A DNA stretch of 64,000 nucleotides, taken from positions 62,001-126,000 of the forward strand of contig UQLY01000006.1 in NCBI GenBank assembly GCA_900542015.1. The letters are read 5' to 3'. Origin of the DNA: an uncultured Lachnospiraceae bacterium (GTDB lineage: Bacteria; Bacillota; Clostridia; Lachnospirales; Lachnospiraceae). Each line of letters begins with the position of its first letter. Positions within the stretch are counted from its first letter, which is position 1. The position numbers and the translations under genes are program-made. Shown here one piece after another: positions 43,530 to 52,637 of this stretch. The notes under the pieces are model-generated. The model was not told the DNA's origin. It saw only the letters and a program-made list of their open reading frames with translations, and searched no databases.

Positions 43530-45098
43530 TTGGTTAAATTAACAATTTTTGTAGAAACAGGTACGAAAGAAGAAAAAATATTAGATTATGATTATTTAAG
43601 TAATTTTCCTAATCTTCAGTGCCTGACTATTCATGATAGTAATTTGAATGATATTTCATTTGTTTCAGAGCTTCGTGAACTGTATTTACTGGATTTGAGG
43701 GATTGTTCCATTAAAGATATAACTCCGGTGTCTGAATTGAACCGACTGTTATATTTATATTTGAGTAGAAATCAGATTTATGATGTCAGTCCCCTTTCTG
43801 AAATGGAGTTGTTAATGGAATTGGAACTTGATGGGAATCCGCTAAAAGATCCGGGGCAACTGGGACGCCTGTTGGAACATCTGCAGTATTTGAATATGGA
43901 TAATACAGGTATAACGGATATCACTTCTTTAAGCAGGGCTGTATTCATTAGGAAATTGTCATTAAAAAATAATAGAATTGCAAATTTTGATAGTCTTTGT
44001 AGCTTGGCTTATTTGACGGACCTGGATATCAGTGGGAATCCCGTTGAATCTGCCTCTGTGTTTTTATCCGTTCCCAATACTAAATTATATTCTTTATCAG
44101 ATTGTGAAAAAGAACCATGGAAGCAGGAAATTGATAAAGCGTTAAATGTTTATAATCCTATAGAAATAGGGCAGAAAAATGAGACAAGTCTTGTTACAGA
44201 TTGTGGCATTGGGGATTTTAATGGGGATGGAATTTATGATCTTGGAATGAGTGTTTGGTGGTATGATTATAGTAAGGGTGTGGATGAAAAAAGATTTTAT
44301 CTTTATCCGGGAAATGAAAACGGGTATGATCAGCCTCTGGAACCCCTTGTCTTACAAGCCTATTCAGGTTACCATCCGGAGGAATCTATGATGATAACCA
44401 GAGGAAAGGTGTACTTTTATAGTCAAATTTCTCGAGGAAGTGAGTGTGAAAAGACAATCAGAGTAATGAATTATAAGGATGGAATCTGGGGATGTGAAGT
44501 GTACAGTTGTTCCCGCTGGTATACTTGTTTTTCGGAGAAATTAGATAAGACTATACTAGGCACATTTGAAACAGCAGATTTTACTGCGAACCAGTATAAG
44601 GCGTATTTCTATATTGATGACAATAACGGTTTTTTTCAAAAATATATTATGAAAAAAAACACTCTGACCGATTGTATCGGTCAGAGTGCGACAGCAGGGG
44701 AAAATACGGTTCCGGTCATTATTGACTATTACCCGAAGCTTCCGGATTTTACAGAGGCAGAGTATGGCTTCAGATTGGCGGAGACTTTGGAAGAAAGAGA
44801 GCGCTATCCGGAAACGGCGCTGGATAAAATAATTGAAGATTACTATTCGGATTATCCTGCACAAAAGATTTATTATGATAGGGAATGTATCAATCATCTG
44901 GAGGGGATCACCGGAATTGTGCTTCCGAAATATTTTTACAGAGTAGAAACAGAAGAAGGAACAATATTCATTGTTTTTTCAGAAGAATATTATGCCACCA
45001 AGTATATCCTCTATGCGTATCTGAACGGTAATATCTATGAGGAATATGTTTACAATCAAGTGGGAAATTTTGTCATACAAAAAAGTCAGTTGAACTGA
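43530..45098 (+). CDS. Leucine-rich repeat protein, probably 5'-truncated
   Basis: 522 residues from a TTG without a good ribosome site. Residues ~15-190 are internalin-like leucine-rich repeats (LRELYLLDLRDCSIKDITPV and similar). After that a beta-rich region holds a calcium-type loop DFNGDGIYDLG, as in FG-GAP proteins. There is no signal peptide, and the repeats start at once, suggesting the 5' end was lost. The region 43425-43529 upstream shows no gene. A reverse-strand terminator-like hairpin sits inside the coding sequence. Confidence 0.65.
   Translation: MVKLTIFVETGTKEEKILDYDYLSNFPNLQCLTIHDSNLNDISFVSELRELYLLDLRDCSIKDITPVSELNRLLYLYLSRNQIYDVSPLSEMELLMELELDGNPLKDPGQLGRLLEHLQYLNMDNTGITDITSLSRAVFIRKLSLKNNRIANFDSLCSLAYLTDLDISGNPVESASVFLSVPNTKLYSLSDCEKEPWKQEIDKALNVYNPIEIGQKNETSLVTDCGIGDFNGDGIYDLGMSVWWYDYSKGVDEKRFYLYPGNENGYDQPLEPLVLQAYSGYHPEESMMITRGKVYFYSQISRGSECEKTIRVMNYKDGIWGCEVYSCSRWYTCFSEKLDKTILGTFETADFTANQYKAYFYIDDNNGFFQKYIMKKNTLTDCIGQSATAGENTVPVIIDYYPKLPDFTEAEYGFRLAETLEERERYPETALDKIIEDYYSDYPAQKIYYDRECINHLEGITGIVLPKYFYRVETEEGTIFIVFSEEYYATKYILYAYLNGNIYEEYVYNQVGNFVIQKSQLN
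44652..44688 (-). terminator. Terminator-like hairpin on the reverse strand inside the LRR gene
   Basis: CACTCTGACCGAT (44660-44672), loop TGT, ATCGGTCAGAGTG (44676-44688): a perfect 13-base stem. On the - strand it is followed by eight T (bases 44659-44652). It would stop antisense transcription. Confidence 0.75.
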
Positions 45099-45117
45099 TA
45101 GGCAAAGATTTTTGAAA

Positions 45118-45231
45118 AATATCATCAATCAATGCCTGCAAAGACCGAAAGGCATGAATGTCAAGCCGTGGCTTGATGAAAACAATATTTGCAAACAGAC
45201 TTACTATTATCGGCTCAAAAGGAGCCGTTGA
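45118..45231 (+). pseudogene. IS66-type accessory protein remnant
   Basis: In frame from 45118 to TGA at 45229: the stretch GMNVKPWLDENNICKQTYYYRL resembles the helix-turn-helix of IS66 accessory proteins (V.EWL..N.I....YYYRL). No start or rest of the element. The surrounding 45099-45589 holds no intact gene. Confidence 0.45.
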
Positions 45232-45353
45232 TACGCAATTTATGTCTATAATTCAAAATTTTTGTCAAAATTCCGCGATTTTCCGCGATGCCTTTCGCTT
45301 TACATATATTCTTTGTCAGTTTATAATATTGCTTGTGTAAAAGGGAGAAAAAT

Positions 45354-45385
45354 GCGGATCAGATTAGTTTCTGACCGCTTTTTCT
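45354..45385 (+). terminator. Stem-loop with T run in the gene-poor stretch
   Basis: GCGGATCAGA (45354-45363) pairs with TCTGACCGC (45370-45378), with one bulged A, followed by five T. Possibly the end of an old transcript from the island. Confidence 0.65.
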
Positions 45386-45551
45386 TATTCCATAGATCAG
45401 AGTAACAAACTTAAAAAAGTGGCTATTATACGATCCTTTTAGTGCTAATATCAAAGCGCCGGTTGAACCGGTAGCCGCTAATTTTTAAGACTATCATACA
45501 AACAGTATTACAGTCGTACGAAAGGTTTCTGTATATTATTCTGTAAAAATT

Positions 45552-45578
45552 CTATACTAATAAAAACAAATAGTATAG
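45552..45578 (+). promoter_or_regulatory. Inverted repeat before the XRE regulator
   Basis: CTATACTA (45552-45559) and TAGTATAG (45571-45578), 12 bases before the ATG. CTATACT/AGTATAG arms also occur before the LytTR gene (22944-22972). Likely operator or promoter element. Confidence 0.45.
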
Positions 45579-45589
45579 GGGTTGCACTA

Positions 45590-45910
45590 ATGGATTTTAC
45601 AGATATGGGAAAAAGAATTAAACAGAAACGAATTGCCAATAGGATGACGCAGGAACAGTTGGCTGAGCGGACAAATTTAAGCGTTGCCTATATCGGAATG
45701 TTGGAACGTGGAATGCGGACTCCGAGTTTGGAGACGTTTATTGTGATTGCAGACGAGCTGAATGCAACGGCGGATGAATTGCTGTATGGCACAATGAAAA
45801 CGGGATATCAAACGCGAATGCTCCGATATGAAGAGAAAATGGCAAAACTAAATATGCGGGAAACTAAAAAGATCTATGATGTTATAGATGTTTTGTTAGA
45901 GATGGATTAG
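45590..45910 (+). CDS. XRE-family helix-turn-helix regulator
   Basis: 106 residues with one HTH_3 domain (residues ~8-62: RIKQKRIANRMTQEQLAERT, VAYIGMLERGMRTPSLET) and a helical tail. It resembles the small regulators that accompany integrases on mobile elements in Clostridia. The remnant of a tyrosine recombinase is directly downstream in the opposite direction. A palindrome just before the ATG suggests autoregulation. Confidence 0.85.
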   Translation: MDFTDMGKRIKQKRIANRMTQEQLAERTNLSVAYIGMLERGMRTPSLETFIVIADELNATADELLYGTMKTGYQTRMLRYEEKMAKLNMRETKKIYDVIDVLLEMD

Positions 45911-46064
45911 CAAATTGCCAAGCAGCGAAAAAATGGCGAAACATATGCGGCGCAATATGTATTTCAATATCTGCTTTTTCACAATCATGATTGATCATCA
46001 GACGGACTGATTGTTCGGATAAGCGATGCTCGAGACGGTTGGGGTGACAAACAACTGTTTGCAT
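45882..46064 (-). pseudogene. Tyrosine recombinase fragment
   Basis: On the - strand: HRLSEQSVRLMINHDCEKA, then HIAPHMFRHFFA, which matches the conserved HxxR box of phage-type integrases. Both ends are missing and no active-site Tyr is found. It converges on the XRE gene and overlaps its end slightly. The rest of 45911-46179 shows nothing else. Confidence 0.65.
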
Positions 46065-46179
46065 TTGGAAAGCTCGTCTGCGAAGGCTTCAATGGTATGT
46101 AACGGAATGGTTTTGGGCAGCAGCCTGGGTTCGCAAAATTGGATGTGGAGTTTATTACACAAAGCAAAAAATCATTCCA

Positions 46180-47286
46180 TCACCCCTTCGCATGCGCCAT
46201 CATATCCAGCAAATGCAGCGCATACTGTCTGAAAATCTCCGGTTGTTTCTTCATTTCTTCCGTCAATTCAAAAAAACAGAGACTATCCTCATAATTCCTT
46301 TTAAAAATAGGTGTAAAAAGAATATCCCACTGTGGTAGATACAAAGACTCCTTGCGGGTATAGCAGTTGGAGGCTTTTGCCTGTCTGCGGTGGTTTTTAT
46401 CTACAAAGGAAGCGACGGATTTATGCAGGGCGACGTCTTCCATGGGAAGGTAGTAGTAGTCTTTATAATTAGCATAGAAATACTTCATTTCCTCGTGATA
46501 GAGGGGCACCTTTAAAAAGCCTTCGCCGCCTTCGGCGCTGAAGTAACAGTCGGCTTTCCGCATGGATATGGGTTTGGGGAAAGGGGCAGAGAAGCGTATT
46601 TTCATCAGTACCTCGTCCCGGGCGTTTCCGGCTTCGTCCACATAGTGATTTGCCTGTACTTTTACGACGCGGAAAGGCTGCAAAAAGATGTCCGAGTAGG
46701 TTAAAACGGGCAGCAGCTTCAACATACCTTTCATATCGTCTTTGTTATGTAAAATCAACAATTTTTCTGCTTCCTCGGAGGGATTTTTGCAGTAATCGCG
46801 ATAGATTTCGATCAACTGCCCGCCGTTGTAGAGGTCGTCCCTCTGGATGCCTAAAAATTGTTCGACGGTTTTTTGTTTGCAGTCTGAAAGCCCCAGTATT
46901 TTTTTGTAGGGGGAGACGCGCTTAAAAATATCGACGCCTTCCATGCGGTCGAAAGGAGCGGTCAGACCGTATTGAGCCGCTTTTGCCTTCATAAAAGGAA
47001 TGTCAAAGGTGTTTCCGTTATAGTGAATCAAAAGGCTGCGCTCTTTGCAGAGCGCAAAAAACGCTTCCAAAATCTGCTTTTCTTCATCCGGGGTTTCGGC
47101 GAAATATTGGATCAGCTGCGGTGCTCCTGCTTTAAAGTAAATACAACCGATTTCATATAAGGAAGCGGTTCTGGCGGAAAATCCCGTCGTTTCGATATCT
47201 ACAAATAAAATGTTATCCGGGTCGCTGATCTGCGATAAGGGATAGCTGATTGGTTCTAAAGATAAATCATCTGTATAGGTTTTCAT
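46180..47286 (-). CDS. Ribonuclease H-like domain protein (YprB-type exonuclease)
   Basis: 368 residues. The exonuclease motifs are LFVDIETTG (DE pair), HYNGNTFDIPFM and, later, HNKDDMKG, giving the D-E-D-D acidic set of DnaQ-like enzymes. YprB-like proteins are predicted to act on DNA or RNA; the substrate is not known. The start at ATG 47286 follows GGGAGG by 6 bases. It stands at the right border of the island and is transcribed toward it. Confidence 0.85.
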   Translation of the reverse strand: MKTYTDDLSLEPISYPLSQISDPDNILFVDIETTGFSARTASLYEIGCIYFKAGAPQLIQYFAETPDEEKQILEAFFALCKERSLLIHYNGNTFDIPFMKAKAAQYGLTAPFDRMEGVDIFKRVSPYKKILGLSDCKQKTVEQFLGIQRDDLYNGGQLIEIYRDYCKNPSEEAEKLLILHNKDDMKGMLKLLPVLTYSDIFLQPFRVVKVQANHYVDEAGNARDEVLMKIRFSAPFPKPISMRKADCYFSAEGGEGFLKVPLYHEEMKYFYANYKDYYYLPMEDVALHKSVASFVDKNHRRQAKASNCYTRKESLYLPQWDILFTPIFKRNYEDSLCFFELTEEMKKQPEIFRQYALHLLDMMAHAKG

Positions 47287-47501
47287 GTCTTTCCTCCCAA
47301 AAACCATTGGAGTTGATCGGCAAAACCATCATATCACATTTTGCATATCTTAGCTATTGAAAAAAATGCACTTTTTTATCAATCTCTGTGGCAAAGCCGT
47401 CAAAAAAATAGTATAGTAAAATAGATGTGGTGTATACATTATAAAGAGGCGCCGGCGAAAAGGGCGGGTGCCATGAAATACATAGAAAAGAGGGAAAGTT
47501 T

Positions 47502-48824
47502 ATGGGAGCAAGAGGAACTTTCACAGGCGGGATTCATCCCTTTGACGGCAAGGATCTGAGTAAAGACAAGCCGATAAAGGATATTTTGCCCAAGGGAGAT
47601 CTGGTATACCCGCTGTCTCAGCATATCGGGGCGCCGGCGGTCCCGATCGTAAAGAAAGGGGACCATGTGCTGACCGGGCAAAAAATTGCGGAGGCGGCAG
47701 GCTTTGTTTCCGCGCCGATTTATGCCACCGTGTCCGGTACGGTCAGGGCGGTCGAACCCAGGCGCGTGACGGTAGGGGACTGCGTCGATGCGATTGTGAT
47801 TGAAAACGACGGTTTGTACGAAGAAGTGGATTACGGAGAATGTAAGCCCTTAGAGGAACTTACAAAGGAGGAGATTGTCAAAAAAGTGCAGGAAGCGGGC
47901 GTAGTCGGTATGGGCGGCGCGGGCTTTCCGACGCATGTCAAGCTTTCTCCCAAGGAACCGGACAAGATAGAGTATGTCATCGGCAACTGCGCGGAGTGCG
48001 AGCCTTACCTGACGTCGGATTACCGCAGGATGTTAGAGGAACCGCAGAAGGTTATCGACGGCTTAAAATGTGTACTTGCTTTATTTGACAATGCGAAAGG
48101 GATTCTTGCGGTAGAGGATAACAAGCCGGACTGCGTTAAACTGTTAAAGGATCTGACAAAGGACGAACCGCGCATTACGGTTAAGGCTTTAAAGACCAAG
48201 TATCCCCAGGGCGCGGAGCGCCAGTTGATCTATGCGGTTACCGGCAGGGCGATCAATTCAACAATGCTTCCCGCCGACGCAGGCTGTATTGTCGACAACG
48301 TGGATACGCTGGTGGCGATTAACAGCGCGGTCAGGGAAAATAAACCTCTGATGTACCGTATTGTGACGGTGACCGGAGACGCCGTTGCAGACCCGCGCAA
48401 TTTCCGCGTGCGGATCGGGACCAATTATCACGAGCTGGTGGAAGAAGCGGGCGGCTTTAAAGAAGAGCCCGAAAAAATTGTAAACGGCGGGCCGATGATG
48501 GGCTTTGCAATTTTTGATCTGGATATTCCGACGACGAAGACGGCTTCGGCATTGCTGTGCCTGACCCATGACGAGGTATCGGAAAAAGAAGAAAGCCCCT
48601 GTATCAACTGCGGACGCTGCGTGGACGCGTGCCCGGGAAGAGTGGTTCCCAGCAGGCTTGCGGACTTTGCGGCGAGAGGGGACAAAGAGAGCTTTGAAAA
48701 GTGGAACGGAATGGAATGCTGCGAATGCGGCTGCTGCAGCTATGTTTGTCCGGCAAAGCGGCAGCTGACCCAGCAGATTAAGTCTATGAGAAAAATCATC
48801 CTTGCGGACAGGAAAAAGAAGTAG
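47502..48824 (+). CDS. rnfC: Rnf complex subunit C
   Basis: 440 residues. An N-terminal flavoprotein-like NADH-binding region (GMGGAGFPTHVK) and two ferredoxin-type 4Fe-4S motifs (CINCGRCVDACPG; CCECGCCSYVCPA). RnfC takes electrons to or from NADH at the inner face. First gene of the rnfCDGEAB operon, which couples ferredoxin:NAD+ electron flow to Na+ or H+ export. GAGGG is upstream of the ATG. Confidence 0.96.
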   Translation: MGARGTFTGGIHPFDGKDLSKDKPIKDILPKGDLVYPLSQHIGAPAVPIVKKGDHVLTGQKIAEAAGFVSAPIYATVSGTVRAVEPRRVTVGDCVDAIVIENDGLYEEVDYGECKPLEELTKEEIVKKVQEAGVVGMGGAGFPTHVKLSPKEPDKIEYVIGNCAECEPYLTSDYRRMLEEPQKVIDGLKCVLALFDNAKGILAVEDNKPDCVKLLKDLTKDEPRITVKALKTKYPQGAERQLIYAVTGRAINSTMLPADAGCIVDNVDTLVAINSAVRENKPLMYRIVTVTGDAVADPRNFRVRIGTNYHELVEEAGGFKEEPEKIVNGGPMMGFAIFDLDIPTTKTASALLCLTHDEVSEKEESPCINCGRCVDACPGRVVPSRLADFAARGDKESFEKWNGMECCECGCCSYVCPAKRQLTQQIKSMRKIILADRKKK

Positions 48825-48836
48825 GAGGAAGAGAAA

Positions 48837-49769
48837 ATGAGTGATTTAATGAAAGTTTCATCCAATCCGCATATTCGCTCAAAAATGAGTACGAGCAGGA
48901 TCATGCTTTGCGTTGTGATCGCTTTACTGCCTGCCGCAGCGTTTGGGGTGTATCATTTTGGATGGAACGCGTTGCTGTTAATTCTGATTACCGTCGCGTC
49001 CTGTGTGCTCAGTGAATTTCTGTTTGACATGATTTGTCATAAGAAAAACAGCATCGGCGATTTGTCGGCGGTTGTAACGGGGCTTTTGCTTGCGCTGAAT
49101 CTGCCGCCTAAGGCGCCCTGGTGGATCGGCGTGATCGGCGGCGCTTTTGCAATTATTGTGGTCAAAATGCTGTTTGGCGGGCTGGGGCAGAATTTTATGA
49201 ACCCGGCTTTGGGAGCAAGATGTTTTCTGTTGATTTCCTTTACTTCCATTATGACCAATTTTGATTGCGATGCCTATACGGGAGCTACGCCTCTTGCGGC
49301 GTTAAAAGCGGGAGAAAGCGTCAACATATTCGATATGGTGGTGGGACGTACCGCGGGAACGATTGGCGAGACTTCGATGATCGCCATTGTGATCGGCGCG
49401 TGCTTCCTGATTCTGGTGGGAGTGATCGATCTGCGGATTCCCGGCAGTTATATCGTAAGCTTTGTTGTGTTTCTCTGCATTTTCGGCGGGCACGGCATTG
49501 ATTTTGATTTTATTGCGGCGCATCTTGCCGGCGGCGGACTGATGCTTGGCGCGTTCTTTATGGCGACGGATTATGTGACCAGACCCATTACCATAAAAGG
49601 GCAGTATGTATACGGCATATTGCTGGGTATTCTGACTGGTATTTTCCGGATTTTCGGAGCGAGCGCCGAGGGCGTTTCCTATGCGATTATTTTGGGAAAT
49701 ATTCTGGTGCCGTTAATTGAGAAGATTACGCTTCCCAAAGGTTTTGGAAAAGGAGGGCGGAAAATATGA
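48837..49769 (+). CDS. rnfD: Rnf complex subunit D
   Basis: 310-residue polytopic membrane protein. The covalent FMN site is recognisable in YTGATPLAAL (Thr near residue 145). It has about nine membrane segments and forms the ion-moving part of the complex together with RnfE, RnfA and RnfG. Starts 12 bases after rnfC and overlaps rnfG by 4 bases. Confidence 0.95.
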   Translation: MSDLMKVSSNPHIRSKMSTSRIMLCVVIALLPAAAFGVYHFGWNALLLILITVASCVLSEFLFDMICHKKNSIGDLSAVVTGLLLALNLPPKAPWWIGVIGGAFAIIVVKMLFGGLGQNFMNPALGARCFLLISFTSIMTNFDCDAYTGATPLAALKAGESVNIFDMVVGRTAGTIGETSMIAIVIGACFLILVGVIDLRIPGSYIVSFVVFLCIFGGHGIDFDFIAAHLAGGGLMLGAFFMATDYVTRPITIKGQYVYGILLGILTGIFRIFGASAEGVSYAIILGNILVPLIEKITLPKGFGKGGRKI

Positions 49770-50416
49770 AAAGCATGTTAAAAGAAGCGGCGATTCTATT
49801 TGCGATTACCCTGATTTCCGGCTGTCTTTTGGGTCTGGTATACGAAGTGACCAAAGAGCCGATTGCCACGGCGCAGGAAAAGGCGAAGCAGGAAGCGTAC
49901 AGGGAAGTGTTTCCCGACGCGGCGGAGTTTAGCGAATGCGCTGATATAAGCTCCGGTCTTGCTGTGCAGGAGATAGAAAGCTCTTATCAGACAACCATTG
50001 ATGAAGTCATGGCGGCAAAGGACGGGAGCGGCAACAGCCTTGGCTATGTGATTACCGTGACCAACCATGAAGGTTATGGCGGAGATATTCAATTTTCCAT
50101 GGGAATCCAAAATGACGGTACGCTCAACGGGATTTCCATCCTGAGCATTTCCGAAACGGCGGGACTTGGTATGAAAGCAGATCCTGTCTTAAAGGATCAG
50201 TTTCCTGGCAGAAATGTAGAGCAATTTACCTATACAAAAACCGGCGCGGCGTCCGACGATCAGATTGATGCGATTTCGGGCGCGACGATTACGACGAACG
50301 CGGTAACGGACGGCGTCAACGCGGGACTTGCTTATTTTCAGGCAATCCAGGAAAACGCCCGAATAGGCGTGCAACTGCCGGAAGATCCGGAGGAAGGGGG
50401 CAGCGGCAATGAATAA
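49766..50416 (+). CDS. rnfG: Rnf complex subunit G
   Basis: 216 residues: one N-terminal membrane segment and an extracytoplasmic FMN-binding domain. The covalent FMN threonine is in SGATIT near residue 175. It passes electrons between RnfD and the rest of the complex. It overlaps both rnfD (4 bases) and rnfE (8 bases), so the operon is tightly coupled. Confidence 0.95.
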   Translation: MKSMLKEAAILFAITLISGCLLGLVYEVTKEPIATAQEKAKQEAYREVFPDAAEFSECADISSGLAVQEIESSYQTTIDEVMAAKDGSGNSLGYVITVTNHEGYGGDIQFSMGIQNDGTLNGISILSISETAGLGMKADPVLKDQFPGRNVEQFTYTKTGAASDDQIDAISGATITTNAVTDGVNAGLAYFQAIQENARIGVQLPEDPEEGGSGNE

Positions 50417-51197
50417 AATCGGCGAAAGATTATACAACGGTATTATTAAAGAAAATCCCACGCTGGTGCTGATGCTCGGCATGTGTCCGACGCTTGCGGT
50501 TACGACTTCGGCGATCAACGGTCTGGGTATGGGGCTGACGACGACGGTGGTGCTGGCTTTATCCAATGCGATTATTTCCATGCTCCGCAAGATTATTCCC
50601 GATAAGGTCCGTATCCCGGCGTTTATCGTGATTATCGCTTCCTTTGTTACGATTGTGGAGCTTTTGCTGGAAGGCTTTATTCCTTCCTTATATAGCGCGC
50701 TGGGACTTTACATACCGTTAATTGTCGTAAACTGCATTATCCTTGGGCGCGCGGAAAGCTACGCTTACAAAAATCCTGTGATTCCTTCTTTGTTTGACGG
50801 CTTGGGCATGGGGCTTGGCTTTACCTGTTCCCTGACGGTCATCGGTCTGATCAGGGAAATCATCGGTGCGGGAGAGGCGTTTGGGTTCCGGATTATGCCC
50901 GAGTCTTATGTACCGGTCAGCATTTTCGTTATGGCGCCGGGTGCGTTTTTTGTCCTTGCCATTCTGGTTGCGATCCAGAACAAAGTCAAGATAGAAGGCG
51001 AAAAGAAAGGCAGGGATATGAGCAAAATCGGTTCCGGCTGCAGCGAGGATTGTATGAGCTGCAAAGAATCCGGCTGTTCGGCGCGCAAATTCTATGATAA
51101 TTCCGCTGTGTCGGAAGCGAAGGCGGAAACAACAGCGGAAGCAGAGGCGGAACCGGAATCCAAGACAAAAGCAGAGGAGGTAAATGCAAATGAGTGA
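50409..51197 (+). CDS. rnfE: Rnf complex subunit E, with C-terminal Cys-rich tail
   Basis: 262 residues. Six membrane segments as in RnfE/NqrD (NGLGMGLTTTVVLALSN). After about residue 200 comes a tail with CSEDCMSCKESGC, four cysteines, then a Glu/Ala-rich end. The usual protein is about 200 residues. The Cys-rich tail is an addition and may bind metal. The 3' end overlaps rnfA by 8 bases. Confidence 0.93.
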   Translation: MNKIGERLYNGIIKENPTLVLMLGMCPTLAVTTSAINGLGMGLTTTVVLALSNAIISMLRKIIPDKVRIPAFIVIIASFVTIVELLLEGFIPSLYSALGLYIPLIVVNCIILGRAESYAYKNPVIPSLFDGLGMGLGFTCSLTVIGLIREIIGAGEAFGFRIMPESYVPVSIFVMAPGAFFVLAILVAIQNKVKIEGEKKGRDMSKIGSGCSEDCMSCKESGCSARKFYDNSAVSEAKAETTAEAEAEPESKTKAEEVNANE

Positions 51198-51765
51198 GTT
51201 GATTATCATTGCGTTGGGCTCGGCGCTGGTCAATAATGTAGTATTAAGTCAGTTTTTGGGGCTGTGTCCGTTCCTCGGCGTTTCTAAAAAGACCAACACC
51301 GCAGCGGGCATGGGAACGGCGGTTATCTTTGTCATTACCCTTGCGTCCTTTGTGGCGGCTGTGATTTATAAGTTTGTGCTGGACCCGCTGGGGCTGGATT
51401 ACTTAAAGACCATTGTTTTTATTCTGGTCATTGCGGCACTGGTGCAGTTTGTGGAAATGTTTTTAAAGAAATTTATGCCTTCGTTATATGAGGCGCTGGG
51501 CGTATATCTTCCTTTGATTACAACAAACTGCGCGGTACTGGGCGTGGCATTAAATAATGTGCAGGATTCCTACGGTATTCTGGAAAGCGTCGTAAACGGC
51601 TTTGCGACGGCGGTAGGCTTTACGATTGCCATTGTGATTTTGGCGGGGATCAGAGAAAAAATAGAATATAACGATATCCCGGCGCCTTTTAAGGGAATGC
51701 CGATCGTGCTGGTAACCGCAGGCTTGATGGCGATTGCATTTTGCGGCTTTTCGGGTCTGTTATAG
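51190..51765 (+). CDS. rnfA: Rnf complex subunit A
   Basis: 191 residues, six membrane segments, with the NNVVLSQFLGLCPFLGVS signature. Pairs with RnfE to bind an Fe-S centre inside the membrane. ATG 51190 is preferred to 51184 because GAGGAGG (51174-51180) is 9 bases upstream. Between rnfE and rnfB. Confidence 0.95.
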   Translation: MSELIIIALGSALVNNVVLSQFLGLCPFLGVSKKTNTAAGMGTAVIFVITLASFVAAVIYKFVLDPLGLDYLKTIVFILVIAALVQFVEMFLKKFMPSLYEALGVYLPLITTNCAVLGVALNNVQDSYGILESVVNGFATAVGFTIAIVILAGIREKIEYNDIPAPFKGMPIVLVTAGLMAIAFCGFSGLL

Positions 51766-51777
51766 GAGGTGTGGCAA

Positions 51778-52575
51778 ATGAATGTAAGCGGAATTTTAAT
51801 CGCCGCCGCTTTAGTAGGCGGGATCGGACTTTTTATCGGACTGTTTTTGGGCGTTGCGGGTATAAAGTTTAAAGTTGAAGTGGATGAAAAGGAAGAAGCG
51901 GTGCTTGCCGCGCTTCCGGGAAATAACTGCGGCGGCTGCGGCTTCGCGGGCTGTTCCGGGTTAGCTGCGGCTATCGCAAAAGGCGAGGCGGAGGTCGGCA
52001 CCTGTCCGGTGGGCGGCGAGCCCGTAGCGAAAAAAATTGCGGAAATTATGGGCGTGGAAGCGGGCGAAAGCGTCCGTATGGTCGCATTTGTAAAATGCAA
52101 GGGCGATTGCGACAAGACAAAGGTGGATTATGATTACAGCGGGGTAACCGACTGCAATATGCTGAGCTTTGTACCAAACGGCGGTCCGAAATCCTGTAAC
52201 CAGGGGTGCCTCGGATACGGTTCCTGCGTAAAAGCGTGTCCCTTTGACGCGATTCATGTGGTAAACGGCGTGGCGGTCGTGGATAAGGAAGCATGTAAGG
52301 CTTGCGGAAAATGTGTGGCGGCTTGTCCGAAGCATTTGATTGAACTGATTCCTTATGCGGCGAAATACGCGGTGGCATGCAGCAATACAGAGAAAGGTCC
52401 CGTGACCATGAAGGCTTGCGAGGTGGGCTGTATCGGCTGTACGCTCTGCGCTAAGAATTGTCCGGAAGGGGCGGTTACCATAGAAAACTTCAACGCGCAT
52501 ATCGATCAGGATAAGTGTATCGGCTGCGGCGTCTGCGCCTCCAAATGCCCGAAAAAAGCCATTGTGGAAGTATAA
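51778..52575 (+). CDS. rnfB: Rnf complex subunit B, ferredoxin-like
   Basis: 265 residues. An N-terminal membrane segment, then a 4Fe-4S domain with NNCGGCGFAGC and TCPVGG, and several ferredoxin motifs: CVKACPF, CKACGKCVAACP, CIGCTLCAKNCP, CIGCGVCASKCP. It accepts electrons from reduced ferredoxin. The start ATG 51778 has AGGAGG 8 bases upstream. Last gene of the operon; a structured, repeat-rich stretch follows. Confidence 0.95.
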   Translation: MNVSGILIAAALVGGIGLFIGLFLGVAGIKFKVEVDEKEEAVLAALPGNNCGGCGFAGCSGLAAAIAKGEAEVGTCPVGGEPVAKKIAEIMGVEAGESVRMVAFVKCKGDCDKTKVDYDYSGVTDCNMLSFVPNGGPKSCNQGCLGYGSCVKACPFDAIHVVNGVAVVDKEACKACGKCVAACPKHLIELIPYAAKYAVACSNTEKGPVTMKACEVGCIGCTLCAKNCPEGAVTIENFNAHIDQDKCIGCGVCASKCPKKAIVEV

Positions 52576-52637
52576 GACGGTAAAAACAGGAAAAACTAGC
52601 AAAAAGCGCTGTACCAAAGAGGGGCGGTACGTTGGAA

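Noticed and set aside
45158..45340. 60-residue frame after the LRR gene
   Set aside because: No ribosome site; the overlapping IS66-type remnant in another frame explains part of this stretch better.
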